NCBI GenBank assembly: GCA_905199225.1
Contig: CAJKFS010000003.1
Span: 1 to 64,000, forward strand
Length of the DNA stretch: 64,000 bases
Source: an uncultured Collinsella sp.
GTDB taxonomy: Bacteria; Actinomycetota; Coriobacteriia; Coriobacteriales; Coriobacteriaceae
Direction of reading: 5' to 3'
The translations under genes and the position numbers were made by a program. Shown here in pieces: positions 57,154-64,000 of the stretch. A model generated the notes under the pieces. It was not told where the DNA came from. It saw nothing but the letters and a program-made list of their open reading frames with translations, and did not search any database. How positions within the stretch are numbered: position 1 is the stretch's first letter; every line of letters begins with the position of its first letter.

Positions 57154-57536
57154 CCGCGCACTTTTCTGCCGAGGGAGCAGCCATAAGGACGCTGATCGAC
57201 CTGCTGTGCCTCCTGAGCATCAACGAGCTATTTGAGGGCTATCTCGCCCTTGTTCCCGCGACGGCACCCAAGTCGGTAGCAAAGATCATCGAGACCTGCA
57301 GACGCCAGTTTGAGCGCCATCGCAATGGAAGCGAGATGAACGCCAGCATCGCGCAGTACTACGCGGCTCATTACAAAAATGACGGATGTGCCCCTGTCGA
57401 GCATCAGCTGCGGCTCGCCTACACCACGCCCGTCGCAACGCTCCATCGCTTTGGAGCCCTTGGCGCTTGCGAGCCGCACGAACAGGCAGCCTGCCCCACA
57501 ACCGAGCTCGATCTCAGGCTCGGACGAACCCTGTAG
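57150..57536 (+). CDS. unknown 128-residue accessory protein
   Basis: AIRTLIDLLCLLSINELFEG forms a hydrophobic amphipathic helix, followed by PKSVAKIIETCRRQFERHRN; the C-terminal half is Cys/His-containing (GALGACEPHEQAACP). Starts in the ATGA overlap. No family recognised; co-translated with the gene before it. Confidence 0.65.
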   Translation: MTAHFSAEGAAIRTLIDLLCLLSINELFEGYLALVPATAPKSVAKIIETCRRQFERHRNGSEMNASIAQYYAAHYKNDGCAPVEHQLRLAYTTPVATLHRFGALGACEPHEQAACPTTELDLRLGRTL

Positions 57537-57599
57537 CCCGCCAGCCCCTCCGCGGGCAACAATCCTATTCCACAACACAACCAACAGAAAGGAGTCCTC

Positions 57600-58217
57600 A
57601 TGGACACCAATCATTCCCCCATCATCAGCCCCCTCACCATGCGTGAATCCGCCCGAGGTATCACGCTCACCAGCATTTACGATGAGATGCTCGCCCGTCG
57701 CGAGCTCTCCGTCATGGGAAACATCGAAACCCCGATGGCCCACGACCTATGCCAGCAGATCCGCCTGCTCGATGCCACCGACCCCAGCCGCCCCATCACC
57801 ATATTTGTCGCCAGCGCCGGCGGAAGCGTGCGATCGGGTCTTGCGATCTATGACGCCATGCGCCTCGCATCGTGCCCCATCCGCACCGTCTGCCTGGAAT
57901 TCGCCGCGTCCATGGGCGCCGTGATTTTTATGGGCGGCGACGATCGCCGTATGGCGCCCCATGCAGAGCTCATGATTCACGACCCGCTGATCCCCCAGGG
58001 GGCAGGCGGCTCGGCACTTGCGCTGCAGGAAACCAGCCGGCGTCTCATGCAGACCCGCAAGACCCTCACGCAAATCCTCTCGGACCGCAGCGGCCTCACG
58101 CCCAAGCGCATCCAGTCCCTCACTGCAAAAGACACCTACCTTTCGGCCGAGCGCGCCGTCGAGCTCGGCTTTGCCCACGAAATCCTCTCGACCACCAAGG
58201 AGGTCGCCCATGTCTAA
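57600..58217 (+). CDS. ClpP-family serine protease in an accessory module
   Basis: 205 residues. The catalytic triad is visible: Ser104 in FAASMGA, His127 in LMIHDPL, Asp178 in AKDTYLSA; SAGGSVRSGLAIYDAM is the substrate-strand/oxyanion region. It lacks the N-terminal ClpX-docking pattern I would expect in housekeeping ClpP, and ends in overlap with the TraG-like gene (ATGTCTAA). Similar ClpP-like genes occur in conjugative elements. GAAAGGAG upstream. Confidence 0.88.
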   Translation: MDTNHSPIISPLTMRESARGITLTSIYDEMLARRELSVMGNIETPMAHDLCQQIRLLDATDPSRPITIFVASAGGSVRSGLAIYDAMRLASCPIRTVCLEFAASMGAVIFMGGDDRRMAPHAELMIHDPLIPQGAGGSALALQETSRRLMQTRKTLTQILSDRSGLTPKRIQSLTAKDTYLSAERAVELGFAHEILSTTKEVAHV

Positions 58218-59514
58218 CCTCACCAGCCGCCTCGCCGCATCTGAGTCCGCATCGTCCACCATCCTCGCCAAGGATCGAACGCTTTCCTGCGACACCCGCC
58301 AGACGGGACTCAACAACAACGCACTTGTGATCGGCCCCTCGGGAGCCGGCAAGACCCGAAACGTCCTCAAGCCCAACCTGCTGCAAATGAACGCAAGCTA
58401 CATCGTGCTCGACACCAAAGGCACGCTCTGTCGCGAAGTGGGACCCGTGCTGGCAGCCCACGGCTACCGCGTGCAATGTCTCAACTTCGCCGACCTCAAC
58501 ACCGTCCCGGCCCTTGCGCCCGGCATCGAGCGCTGCGGCTACAACCCCCTGAGGCACATTCGCCGCAAGGCGGACGGCAGGCCCAACCAGCAGGACATCC
58601 TCTCGGTGGCAAAGGCCATCTGCCCCATCGAGGACAACAACCAGCCTTTTTGGGATCATGCGGCGGCAAACCTGCTGTCGTGTCTTATCGCCTACGTCAC
58701 CGAACAGCTACCCGCCGACGAGCAGACGATCAGCTCGGTCATCAAGCTGATCGAGCACCTGCAGGACGGTGCCACAGGTCGATTGTTTGACGACCTGATC
58801 ACGACCGACCCCCAAAGCTATGCCCTCTCGCTATGGCGGCGCTACGCCATTACGCAAAATGCCGAGCGCATGCACGCGAGCATCGTCGGCATCCTTGCCG
58901 AAAAGGTCATGTGTCTGGGATTCGACGGTGCGGCACAGCTCTATCGTGAGTGCCATCAGGTGGACTTCGCTTCCATGGGACACACCCCCTGCGCCCTGTT
59001 TGTAACCGTGAGCGATATTGACCGCAATCTCGATCCGCTGACCGGCCTCTTTATTTCGCAGGCGTTTATGGGCCTCATTCGTGAGGCCGATAGGCAGCCC
59101 GACGGCAGCCTGCCCGTGCCCGTGCGCTTTATGCTCGATGACTTCGCAAATCTGCAGATCCCCCAGATCGACAACGTGCTCTCGATTATCCGAAGCCGCA
59201 ACATCTGGGCAACGCTGCTGCTGCAGTCGACCAACCAGCTCGATGCGCTCTATGGCGAGGCACGCGCACGCTCCATCATGGGCAACTGCGACACGCATCT
59301 GGTGCTGGCGCTCCAGGATCCCGAGAGTGCCCGGGTGTTTTCCGACCGCGCCGACGCGCTGCCCAGCACGCTCATGGCGACGCCGATCGATCGCTCGTGG
59401 CTCTTTGTGCGCGGCTGCACTCCCGAACAGGTCGAGCGCTTTAGGCTCGAAGACCATCCGCTCTACGGGGAGCTGCCCGAGGCGCAGCGAGGCCATGCGG
59501 AGGCCGAAATCTAG
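58210..59514 (+). CDS. VirD4/TraG-like coupling ATPase lacking membrane anchor
   Basis: 434 residues. Walker A GPSGAGKTR at 42-50, Walker B FMLDDFANL, then RSRNIWATLLLQSTNQL, as in type IV coupling proteins that feed DNA to a conjugation channel. Full-length members have one or two N-terminal membrane helices and about 600 residues; this one starts directly at the ATPase, so it is soluble. ATG 58210 overlaps the clpP stop by 8 nt. No relaxase, integrase or other type IV gene is nearby. Confidence 0.85.
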   Translation: MSNLTSRLAASESASSTILAKDRTLSCDTRQTGLNNNALVIGPSGAGKTRNVLKPNLLQMNASYIVLDTKGTLCREVGPVLAAHGYRVQCLNFADLNTVPALAPGIERCGYNPLRHIRRKADGRPNQQDILSVAKAICPIEDNNQPFWDHAAANLLSCLIAYVTEQLPADEQTISSVIKLIEHLQDGATGRLFDDLITTDPQSYALSLWRRYAITQNAERMHASIVGILAEKVMCLGFDGAAQLYRECHQVDFASMGHTPCALFVTVSDIDRNLDPLTGLFISQAFMGLIREADRQPDGSLPVPVRFMLDDFANLQIPQIDNVLSIIRSRNIWATLLLQSTNQLDALYGEARARSIMGNCDTHLVLALQDPESARVFSDRADALPSTLMATPIDRSWLFVRGCTPEQVERFRLEDHPLYGELPEAQRGHAEAEI

Positions 59515-59591
59515 GCGCAGGGTTCTCGCAGCGCGCGGCGCCCCGGCGATGTTCCACAAAGGCCGTGCACCCCGGGACCACGGCAAAGCAA

Positions 59592-59623
59592 AGGGGCCCG
59601 CATCCGATAGGATACGGGCCCCT
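59592..59623. terminator. pgi terminator
   Basis: AGGGGCCCGCATCC (59592-59605) pairs with GGATACGGGCCCCT (59610-59623) with one wobble; TTTGCTTTG follows on the minus strand. Same stem as at 56089-56126. Confidence 0.8.
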
Positions 59624-59655
59624 GACTATAAGGCGCGATGCGTTAACAGCAGCGA

Positions 59656-61350
59656 CTACTTGCAGTGAGCGCGGTAGAACTCGATGAGCGCCTGGGTCGA
59701 AGCGTCCTGCTCGGCCCTGGCGGCGTCGTCGTGGAAGGCCGGGGTGATCTGCTTGGCAAGCTGCTTGCCCAGCTCGACGCCCCACTGGTCGTAGGAGTCG
59801 ATGCCCCAGACCGTGCCCTCGACAAACGTAATGTGCTCGTACAGGGCGATGAGCTCGCCAAGCGCGAACGGGGTCAACGTGTCGCCGAAGATCGAGGTCG
59901 TCGGGCGGTTGCCCTCAAAGCAGCGGGCCGGGACGATCTGCTCGGGCGTGCCCTCGGCGCGCACCTCATCGGCCGTCTTACCAAAGGCGAGCGCCTTGGT
60001 CTGGGCCAGGAAGTTGCCCAGGAACAGCTCGTGGACATCCTGGCCGCTGTCGGTTGCGGGGTTGGCGGTATTGGCGAAAGCGATAAAGTCGGCCGGGACC
60101 ACCACGGTGCCCTGGTGCAGCAGCTGGTAGAAGGCGTGCTGACCGTTGGTGCCGGGCTCGCCCCAGAAGATCTCACCGGTGTCGGAGGTCACGGCGCTGC
60201 CGTCCCAGCGGACGTGCTTGCCGTTGGACTCCATGGTGAGCTGCTGCAGGTAGGCCGGGAAACGGTGCAGATACTGGCAGTACGGCAGCACGGCGTGGCT
60301 CTTGGAACCGAAGAAGTTGACGTACCAGACGTTGAGCAGGCCCATCAGCGCGACGGCGTTGTTCTCGAGCGGCGTGTTGCAGAAGTACTCGTCGATGGCA
60401 TGGAAGCCCTCGAGGAACTGCTGGAAGCGCTCGGGGCCGAGCACGATGATCAGCGACAGGCCCACGGCGGAGTCGACGGAGTAGCGGCCGCCGACCCAGT
60501 TCCAGAAACCGAAGGCGTTGGCGGGGTCGATACCGAAGGCCTCGACCTTCTCGAGTGCGGTGGAGACGGCGACGAAGTGCTTTGCCACGGCCTCGGCGTT
60601 CTGCTCATCGGACCCGTCGATGGCACCCTGAGCCTTGAGCTGCTCGAGCATCCAGGTCTTGACCTCGCGGGCGTTGGTGAGGGTCTCGAGCGTGGTGAAA
60701 GTCTTGGAGACGATAATCACGAGCGTGGTCTCGGGATCGAGGCCCTTGAGCTTCTCTGCCTGATCGTTGGGGTCGATGTTGGAGATGTAGCGGCAGTCGA
60801 TACCGGCGTCGGCATAGGGGCGCAGAGCCTCGTAAGCCATGACCGGGCCCAGGTCGGAGCCGCCGATGCCGATGGACACCAGATGCTCGATCTTCTTGCC
60901 GGTAACGCCCTTCCACTCACCGGAGCGCACGCGCTCGGCAAAGGCATACATGCGGTCGAGGACCTCGTGCACGTCGGCGACGATATCCTGGCCGTCAACG
61001 ATGAGCTGGCCCTTCTCGCTTGCCGGGCGGCGCAGCGCGGTGTGCAGGACAGCGCGGTCCTCGGTGGTGTTGATGTGCTCGCCGGAGAACATGGCGTCGC
61101 GGCGCTCCTCGAGCTTCACCTCGCGGGCAAGATCGCACAGCAGCTTGACGGTCTCATCGGTCACCAGGTTCTTCGACAGATCGAAGTGCAGGTCACCGGC
61201 GTCAAAGCTCAGCTTGTTCACGCGCTCGGCATCGGCGGCGAACCAGGCCTTGAGGTCGATACCCTCGGCCTCGAGCTTCTCCTGATGGGCCTCGAGTGCC
61301 TTCCAAGCGGCAGTCGACGTAGCATCGATAGGTGCGGCAACAGTTGCCAT
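59656..61350 (-). CDS. pgi: glucose-6-phosphate isomerase
   Basis: 564 residues. [17 protein letters not shown] is the SIS phosphate site, [11 protein letters not shown] and [12 protein letters not shown] are family motifs, and the catalytic Glu is in the EGTPEQIV region. It interconverts glucose 6-phosphate and fructose 6-phosphate. Start at 61350 with GAGGAGG upstream. Confidence 0.97.
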   Translation of the reverse strand: MATVAAPIDATSTAAWKALEAHQEKLEAEGIDLKAWFAADAERVNKLSFDAGDLHFDLSKNLVTDETVKLLCDLAREVKLEERRDAMFSGEHINTTEDRAVLHTALRRPASEKGQLIVDGQDIVADVHEVLDRMYAFAERVRSGEWKGVTGKKIEHLVSIGIGGSDLGPVMAYEALRPYADAGIDCRYISNIDPNDQAEKLKGLDPETTLVIIVSKTFTTLETLTNAREVKTWMLEQLKAQGAIDGSDEQNAEAVAKHFVAVSTALEKVEAFGIDPANAFGFWNWVGGRYSVDSAVGLSLIIVLGPERFQQFLEGFHAIDEYFCNTPLENNAVALMGLLNVWYVNFFGSKSHAVLPYCQYLHRFPAYLQQLTMESNGKHVRWDGSAVTSDTGEIFWGEPGTNGQHAFYQLLHQGTVVVPADFIAFANTANPATDSGQDVHELFLGNFLAQTKALAFGKTADEVRAEGTPEQIVPARCFEGNRPTTSIFGDTLTPFALGELIALYEHITFVEGTVWGIDSYDQWGVELGKQLAKQITPAFHDDAARAEQDASTQALIEFYRAHCK

Positions 61351-61471
61351 AGAGTCCTCCTCAGCATACGGGCGCACGCCTCCATGCGCCCGGACATTCA
61401 GATGCCACTATTCTAGCGCAGGTCAAGACTATAATCAGCGAGCGTTGCCAATCGGCCCCCAAACGGCAACC

Positions 61472-61504
61472 GACCAAATAGGGATAGGTTTATTTTGGCA
61501 GGTC
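61472..61504 (+). repeat. REP-like repeat
   Basis: GACCAAATAGGGATAGGTTT followed by ATTTTGGCAGGTC; ends pair (GACC/GGTC, CCAAA/TTTGG). Same family as 12550-12580 and 62207-62236. Just upstream, GTTGCC/GGCAAC (61444-61470) forms another stem. Confidence 0.55.
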
Positions 61505-61549
61505 AAACGCTTTACCAATCAAAAATAACCCGTCTTTTTATGCCAAATA

Positions 61550-62074
61550 TTAGGCCGCGGCACACACGCTGCCGAGCAACTCGCGCAGAGGAGACCCAAT
61601 GCCCTCAAGCAATTCGGGAGCGATAATGGCAAAAACGGGAACCTCGCCGGCTCCCGCGACGGCAGGCACCTTGCCCTCCGAGACAATACATCCATAAGGG
61701 ACAAAACCGTCTTCGCCGGCATCGAGCGCCGCCATGCGACGCGCGAGTTCGCGCGCAAAGCCGGCAGTATCGGCATCGCCGATCGCCAGGACAAAGTCCA
61801 CGCCTTCGTCGGTCGCCAGGGCCACGGCTTCGTCGATCAGCTCGTCTCCCCCGTCGCCCTCAACCGAGCCGCAGCGAAAAAGCACGCGCTCGAGCAGAGC
61901 TCGATCAAGCGAGCTGAGTGCCGCCGAGACGAGCTCATCACGCGTATGTTTGTCACCGCCTAGCACCACCAGCGCCTTGGTGCCGCCGTAGTGAGCGACC
62001 AATCGTCCGCACCAGCGAGCCACGTCTCCATCCGCAACAAGGCGTGTCGGCATACCAAACCCATAATTGACCAT
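61550..62074 (-). CDS. short Fe-ADH/BDH-like Rossmann protein
   Basis: 174 residues. YGFGMPTRLVADGDVARWCG and GTKALVVLGGDKHTRDELV match the N-terminal nucleotide-binding domain of iron-containing alcohol dehydrogenases. The acidic helix region (ELIDEAVALATDEGVDFVLA) follows, then a degenerate GDADTA where GGGS is expected. Family members are about 380 residues with a C-terminal metal domain; here it is absent. Start at 62074 or 62125. It may be a remnant or a regulatory fragment. Confidence 0.65.
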   Translation of the reverse strand: MVNYGFGMPTRLVADGDVARWCGRLVAHYGGTKALVVLGGDKHTRDELVSAALSSLDRALLERVLFRCGSVEGDGGDELIDEAVALATDEGVDFVLAIGDADTAGFARELARRMAALDAGEDGFVPYGCIVSEGKVPAVAGAGEVPVFAIIAPELLEGIGSPLRELLGSVCAAA

Positions 62075-62206
62075 CGTTTCCACAACCCTTCCGTGCATGT
62101 AGGTGGCACCAATCGCTAGGCTCATGCTACGAAGCGAGGTTTTCCGAGCTGTTTCACACTCTTTAGGGCTGCGTTAAATACCCGATGCAACCGCACGACC
62201 ATACCT

Positions 62207-62236
62207 ACCAAAACAAACCAGTCCCTTTTTGACAGG
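62207..62236 (-). repeat. REP-like repeat
   Basis: On the minus strand TGTCAAAAAGGGACTGGTTT then GTTTTGGT. Same family as 12550-12580. Confidence 0.55.
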
Positions 62237-62267
62237 TTTTGACGATGTCCGGACGAGCGGGTATTAT

Positions 62268-62298
62268 CGAACAGATATTCGATAAGAACATGTGTTTG
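62268..62298. promoter_or_regulatory. tandem LexA (SOS) boxes
   Basis: CGAACAGATATTCG (62268-62281) and AGAACATGTGTTTG (62285-62298) each match the Gram-positive CGAAC-n4-GTTCG box in at least eight of ten fixed positions, 15-45 nt before the polymerase ATG. Confidence 0.65.
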
Positions 62299-62312
62299 AT
62301 GAAAGGACACGG

Positions 62313-63818
62313 ATGGCGCACGAGCAGCACACCTATATCTGCATCGACCTCAAGACGTTTTATGCCAGCGTCGAGTGCGTCGACCGTGGGCTCGATCCGC
62401 TCACCACCAACCTGGTCGTTGCCGACGAATCGCGCGGGCGCACGACCATCTGCCTCGCCATCACACAGGCTATGAAGGACTTAGGGATTCACAACCGCTG
62501 CCGCCTATTTGAGATTCCCGATGGCATCGACTACATCACGGCCGTACCGCGCATGCAGCATTACATGGAGGTGTCGGCGAAAATCTACGGTATCTATCTG
62601 GAATACGTCAGCCCCCAGGACGTGCACGTCTACTCCATCGATGAGTGCTTTATCGACGTGACGCCCTATCTGGACCTCTATCACACCGATGCGGAAGGGC
62701 TCGCCTGCACGCTGCGCGACGAGGTCTTGGCGCGCACCGGCATCACGGCGACGGTCGGCATCGGCCCCAACCTATTCCAGGCCAAGGTAGCGCTCGATAT
62801 CACCGCCAAGCACGTACCCAGCCGCATCGGCATACTCGACGACGAGACCTTTCGCAAAGAGATCTGGCCCCATCGTCCCATCACCGATATCTGGGGCATC
62901 GGCCCCGGCGTGGCAGCACGACTCGAAAAGTATGGCGTCTACGACCTGATGGGCGTCGCCGCGCTCGACGAGAACCTGCTCTACGACGAGCTCGGCGTCA
63001 ATGCCGAATATCTCATCGACCACGCCTTTGGGCGCGAGCCGACAACCATCGCCGATATCCAAGCCTATCGCCCGCAAGCAACTTCGACCACCACAGGACA
63101 GGTGCTCTCGAAGGGTTATGCCTACGAGCAGGCCTACACCGTCTTGCGCGAGATGGTCGACAACGCCGTGTTGGACTTGGTCGATAAGCACGTGGTCTGC
63201 GACAGTATCTCGCTCTTTGTGGGCTACGCGAGCGAGCGCGCTGACATACGCAGGCTTGATGCCAGCGGTACTGCACAATATGTGGACGGATGCGGACACC
63301 TGCGCTCGAGTACGTCGAGCATCGAACCCACCGCAACCGCCGGCCCCGAGCTCGCGCCCCGTGCTCCCAAGCCCGTCCAGCGCGATGACGAACGGCGCCG
63401 CCTGGTGCGCGAAGCGCAGGCAATCGATGGCATCTTTGTGGGAGAGCATGGCGGCAAACCGCGTGGTGGCTATGCCGCGCTCTTTGCGCACTCCAACGCC
63501 TCGCGCAAGCTGCCCGAGCGCACCAATTCGTTTAAGAAGATCATGGGCTATTTCGATGAGCTCTGGGCGCAGACTGTCGATCCCAAACGACCGGTCAAGC
63601 GCATCAACCTGGGCTTTAGCAATCTTGTGCCCGAGGAATTTGCCACCATCGATCTGTTCAGCGATATCGAGGCCGATGAGCGCGAGCGCGACCTGGCGCG
63701 CGCCGTCCTGGCTGTGAAAGGCAAGTACGGCAAGAACGCGCTCGTCAAGGGATTAAGCTTTACCGCCGGCGCCACCGCGCGCGAACGCAACGACCAAGTT
63801 GGAGGACACCGTGCCTAA
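62313..63818 (+). CDS. Y-family DNA polymerase (DinB/UmuC-like)
   Basis: 501 residues. The palm metal residues are in CIDLKTFYASVECVDRGL and VYSIDECFIDVTPYL; TVGIGPNLFQAKVALDITAK and GIGPGVAARL (helix-hairpin-helix) follow, then the little-finger domain. The extra C-terminal 100 residues fit the Gram-positive UmuC-like group. Translesion synthesis in the SOS response. Start at 62313 with AAAGGA 5 nt upstream; two LexA boxes lie before it. Confidence 0.92.
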   Translation: MAHEQHTYICIDLKTFYASVECVDRGLDPLTTNLVVADESRGRTTICLAITQAMKDLGIHNRCRLFEIPDGIDYITAVPRMQHYMEVSAKIYGIYLEYVSPQDVHVYSIDECFIDVTPYLDLYHTDAEGLACTLRDEVLARTGITATVGIGPNLFQAKVALDITAKHVPSRIGILDDETFRKEIWPHRPITDIWGIGPGVAARLEKYGVYDLMGVAALDENLLYDELGVNAEYLIDHAFGREPTTIADIQAYRPQATSTTTGQVLSKGYAYEQAYTVLREMVDNAVLDLVDKHVVCDSISLFVGYASERADIRRLDASGTAQYVDGCGHLRSSTSSIEPTATAGPELAPRAPKPVQRDDERRRLVREAQAIDGIFVGEHGGKPRGGYAALFAHSNASRKLPERTNSFKKIMGYFDELWAQTVDPKRPVKRINLGFSNLVPEEFATIDLFSDIEADERERDLARAVLAVKGKYGKNALVKGLSFTAGATARERNDQVGGHRA

Positions 63819-64000
63819 ACCCAAACAACAGCCCATGCGCCCGCCGACCGCCTTCGAGCGCCTGGCGGACCCCGAGGGCAGACGCCGCGCAGCCGACCCC
63901 AACCTCACTGCCAACGGTGCCGTGCGCGCCAACCGCGCCGCACAGTTTATGCCCTTTGCCGCCCTCACGGGATACTACGAACTCGTGCGCAAGCAGGAAA
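63811..64000 (+). CDS. YolD-like protein, partial (runs off the window)
   Basis: GTG start at 63811 in 8-nt overlap with the polymerase stop (GTGCCTAA), GGAGGA upstream. The visible 63 residues include RANRAAQFMPFAALTGYYEL, the conserved core of YolD-like partners encoded beside Y-family polymerases. The C-terminus lies beyond the window. Confidence 0.8.
   Translation, partial: MPKPKQQPMRPPTAFERLADPEGRRRAADPNLTANGAVRANRAAQFMPFAALTGYYELVRKQE

Noticed and set aside
56089..59687. A complete prophage or conjugative element
   Set aside because: There is a coupling ATPase and ClpP-like protease but no integrase, relaxase, capsid or type IV channel genes; only a small module is supported.
1..64000. 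tRNA or rRNA genes
   Set aside because: I looked in the intergenic gaps for T-loop and acceptor patterns and saw none; a tRNAscan and rRNA profile search would settle it.

Overview
The window is 64 kb of a GC-rich (about 60%), low-repeat chromosome. Gene content points to a gut actinobacterium of the class Coriobacteriia, most like Collinsella: a sortase-anchored C69 dipeptidase, ECF transporters, an acetylase-type lysine pathway, a D-aspartate racemase/ligase pair and L-lactate dehydrogenase. That assignment is inference from family knowledge; no rRNA or other marker lies here. I saw no tRNA, rRNA or CRISPR.

Layout. 1-5.9 kb: xseA-xseB-HIT and a truncated LysR gene on the minus strand, a YugP-type metallopeptidase, RNase D, then a lipid kinase with a 30-codon membrane ORF. 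6-8.1 kb: LPTTG-anchored C69 peptidase. 8.2-12.5 kb: a tryptophan leader peptide with three consecutive Trp codons and an attenuator, then two TrpP-like ECF S components, a fused double ATPase and EcfT. 12.6-16.9 kb: Asp racemase and D-Asp ligase, a MOSC protein, a coiled-coil cell-wall hydrolase. 16.9-20.6 kb: lipoprotein/HTH/Ser-Thr kinase operon, small membrane protein, HigBA. 20.6-26 kb: M20 deacetylase, a lysine riboswitch and lysA-dapA (one uninterrupted frame)-dapB-dapH. 26-39.5 kb: RelE-type toxin/antitoxin, NdpA-like protein, DUF2974 hydrolase, ldh, aminotransferase, nadE, two proteins of unknown function, ettA, sdpRI. 39.6-41.8 kb: a candidate type I toxin, tcdA, tatD and a 230-bp MITE-like element with perfect 31-bp inverted ends.

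41.8-53.2 kb is a ten-gene minus-strand operon with its own GntR/UTRA regulator and a perfect 10-3-10 operator. It holds FrlC, FrlB and FrlD homologues (Amadori product catabolism), a DcuC-superfamily transporter, a YtcJ-like amidohydrolase, and a second module (PfkB, amidohydrolase-2, YjbQ, BtpA, FGGY kinase). 53.4-55.8 kb: two HAD phosphatases and deoC. 56.1-59.6 kb: a four-gene accessory module (two unknowns, a ClpP-like protease, a soluble VirD4/TraG-like ATPase) bracketed by copies of the pgi 3' end and its terminator. 59.7-64 kb: pgi, a short Fe-ADH-like protein, and an SOS-boxed Y-family polymerase with a YolD-like partner.

The most novel signals are the Trp attenuator on an ECF transporter; a three-copy, covarying structured repeat (9.1, 26.1, 36.5 kb); the hybrid frl/fra operon; the pgi-bracketed ClpP-TraG module; the lysA-dapA fusion; and the type I toxin locus.
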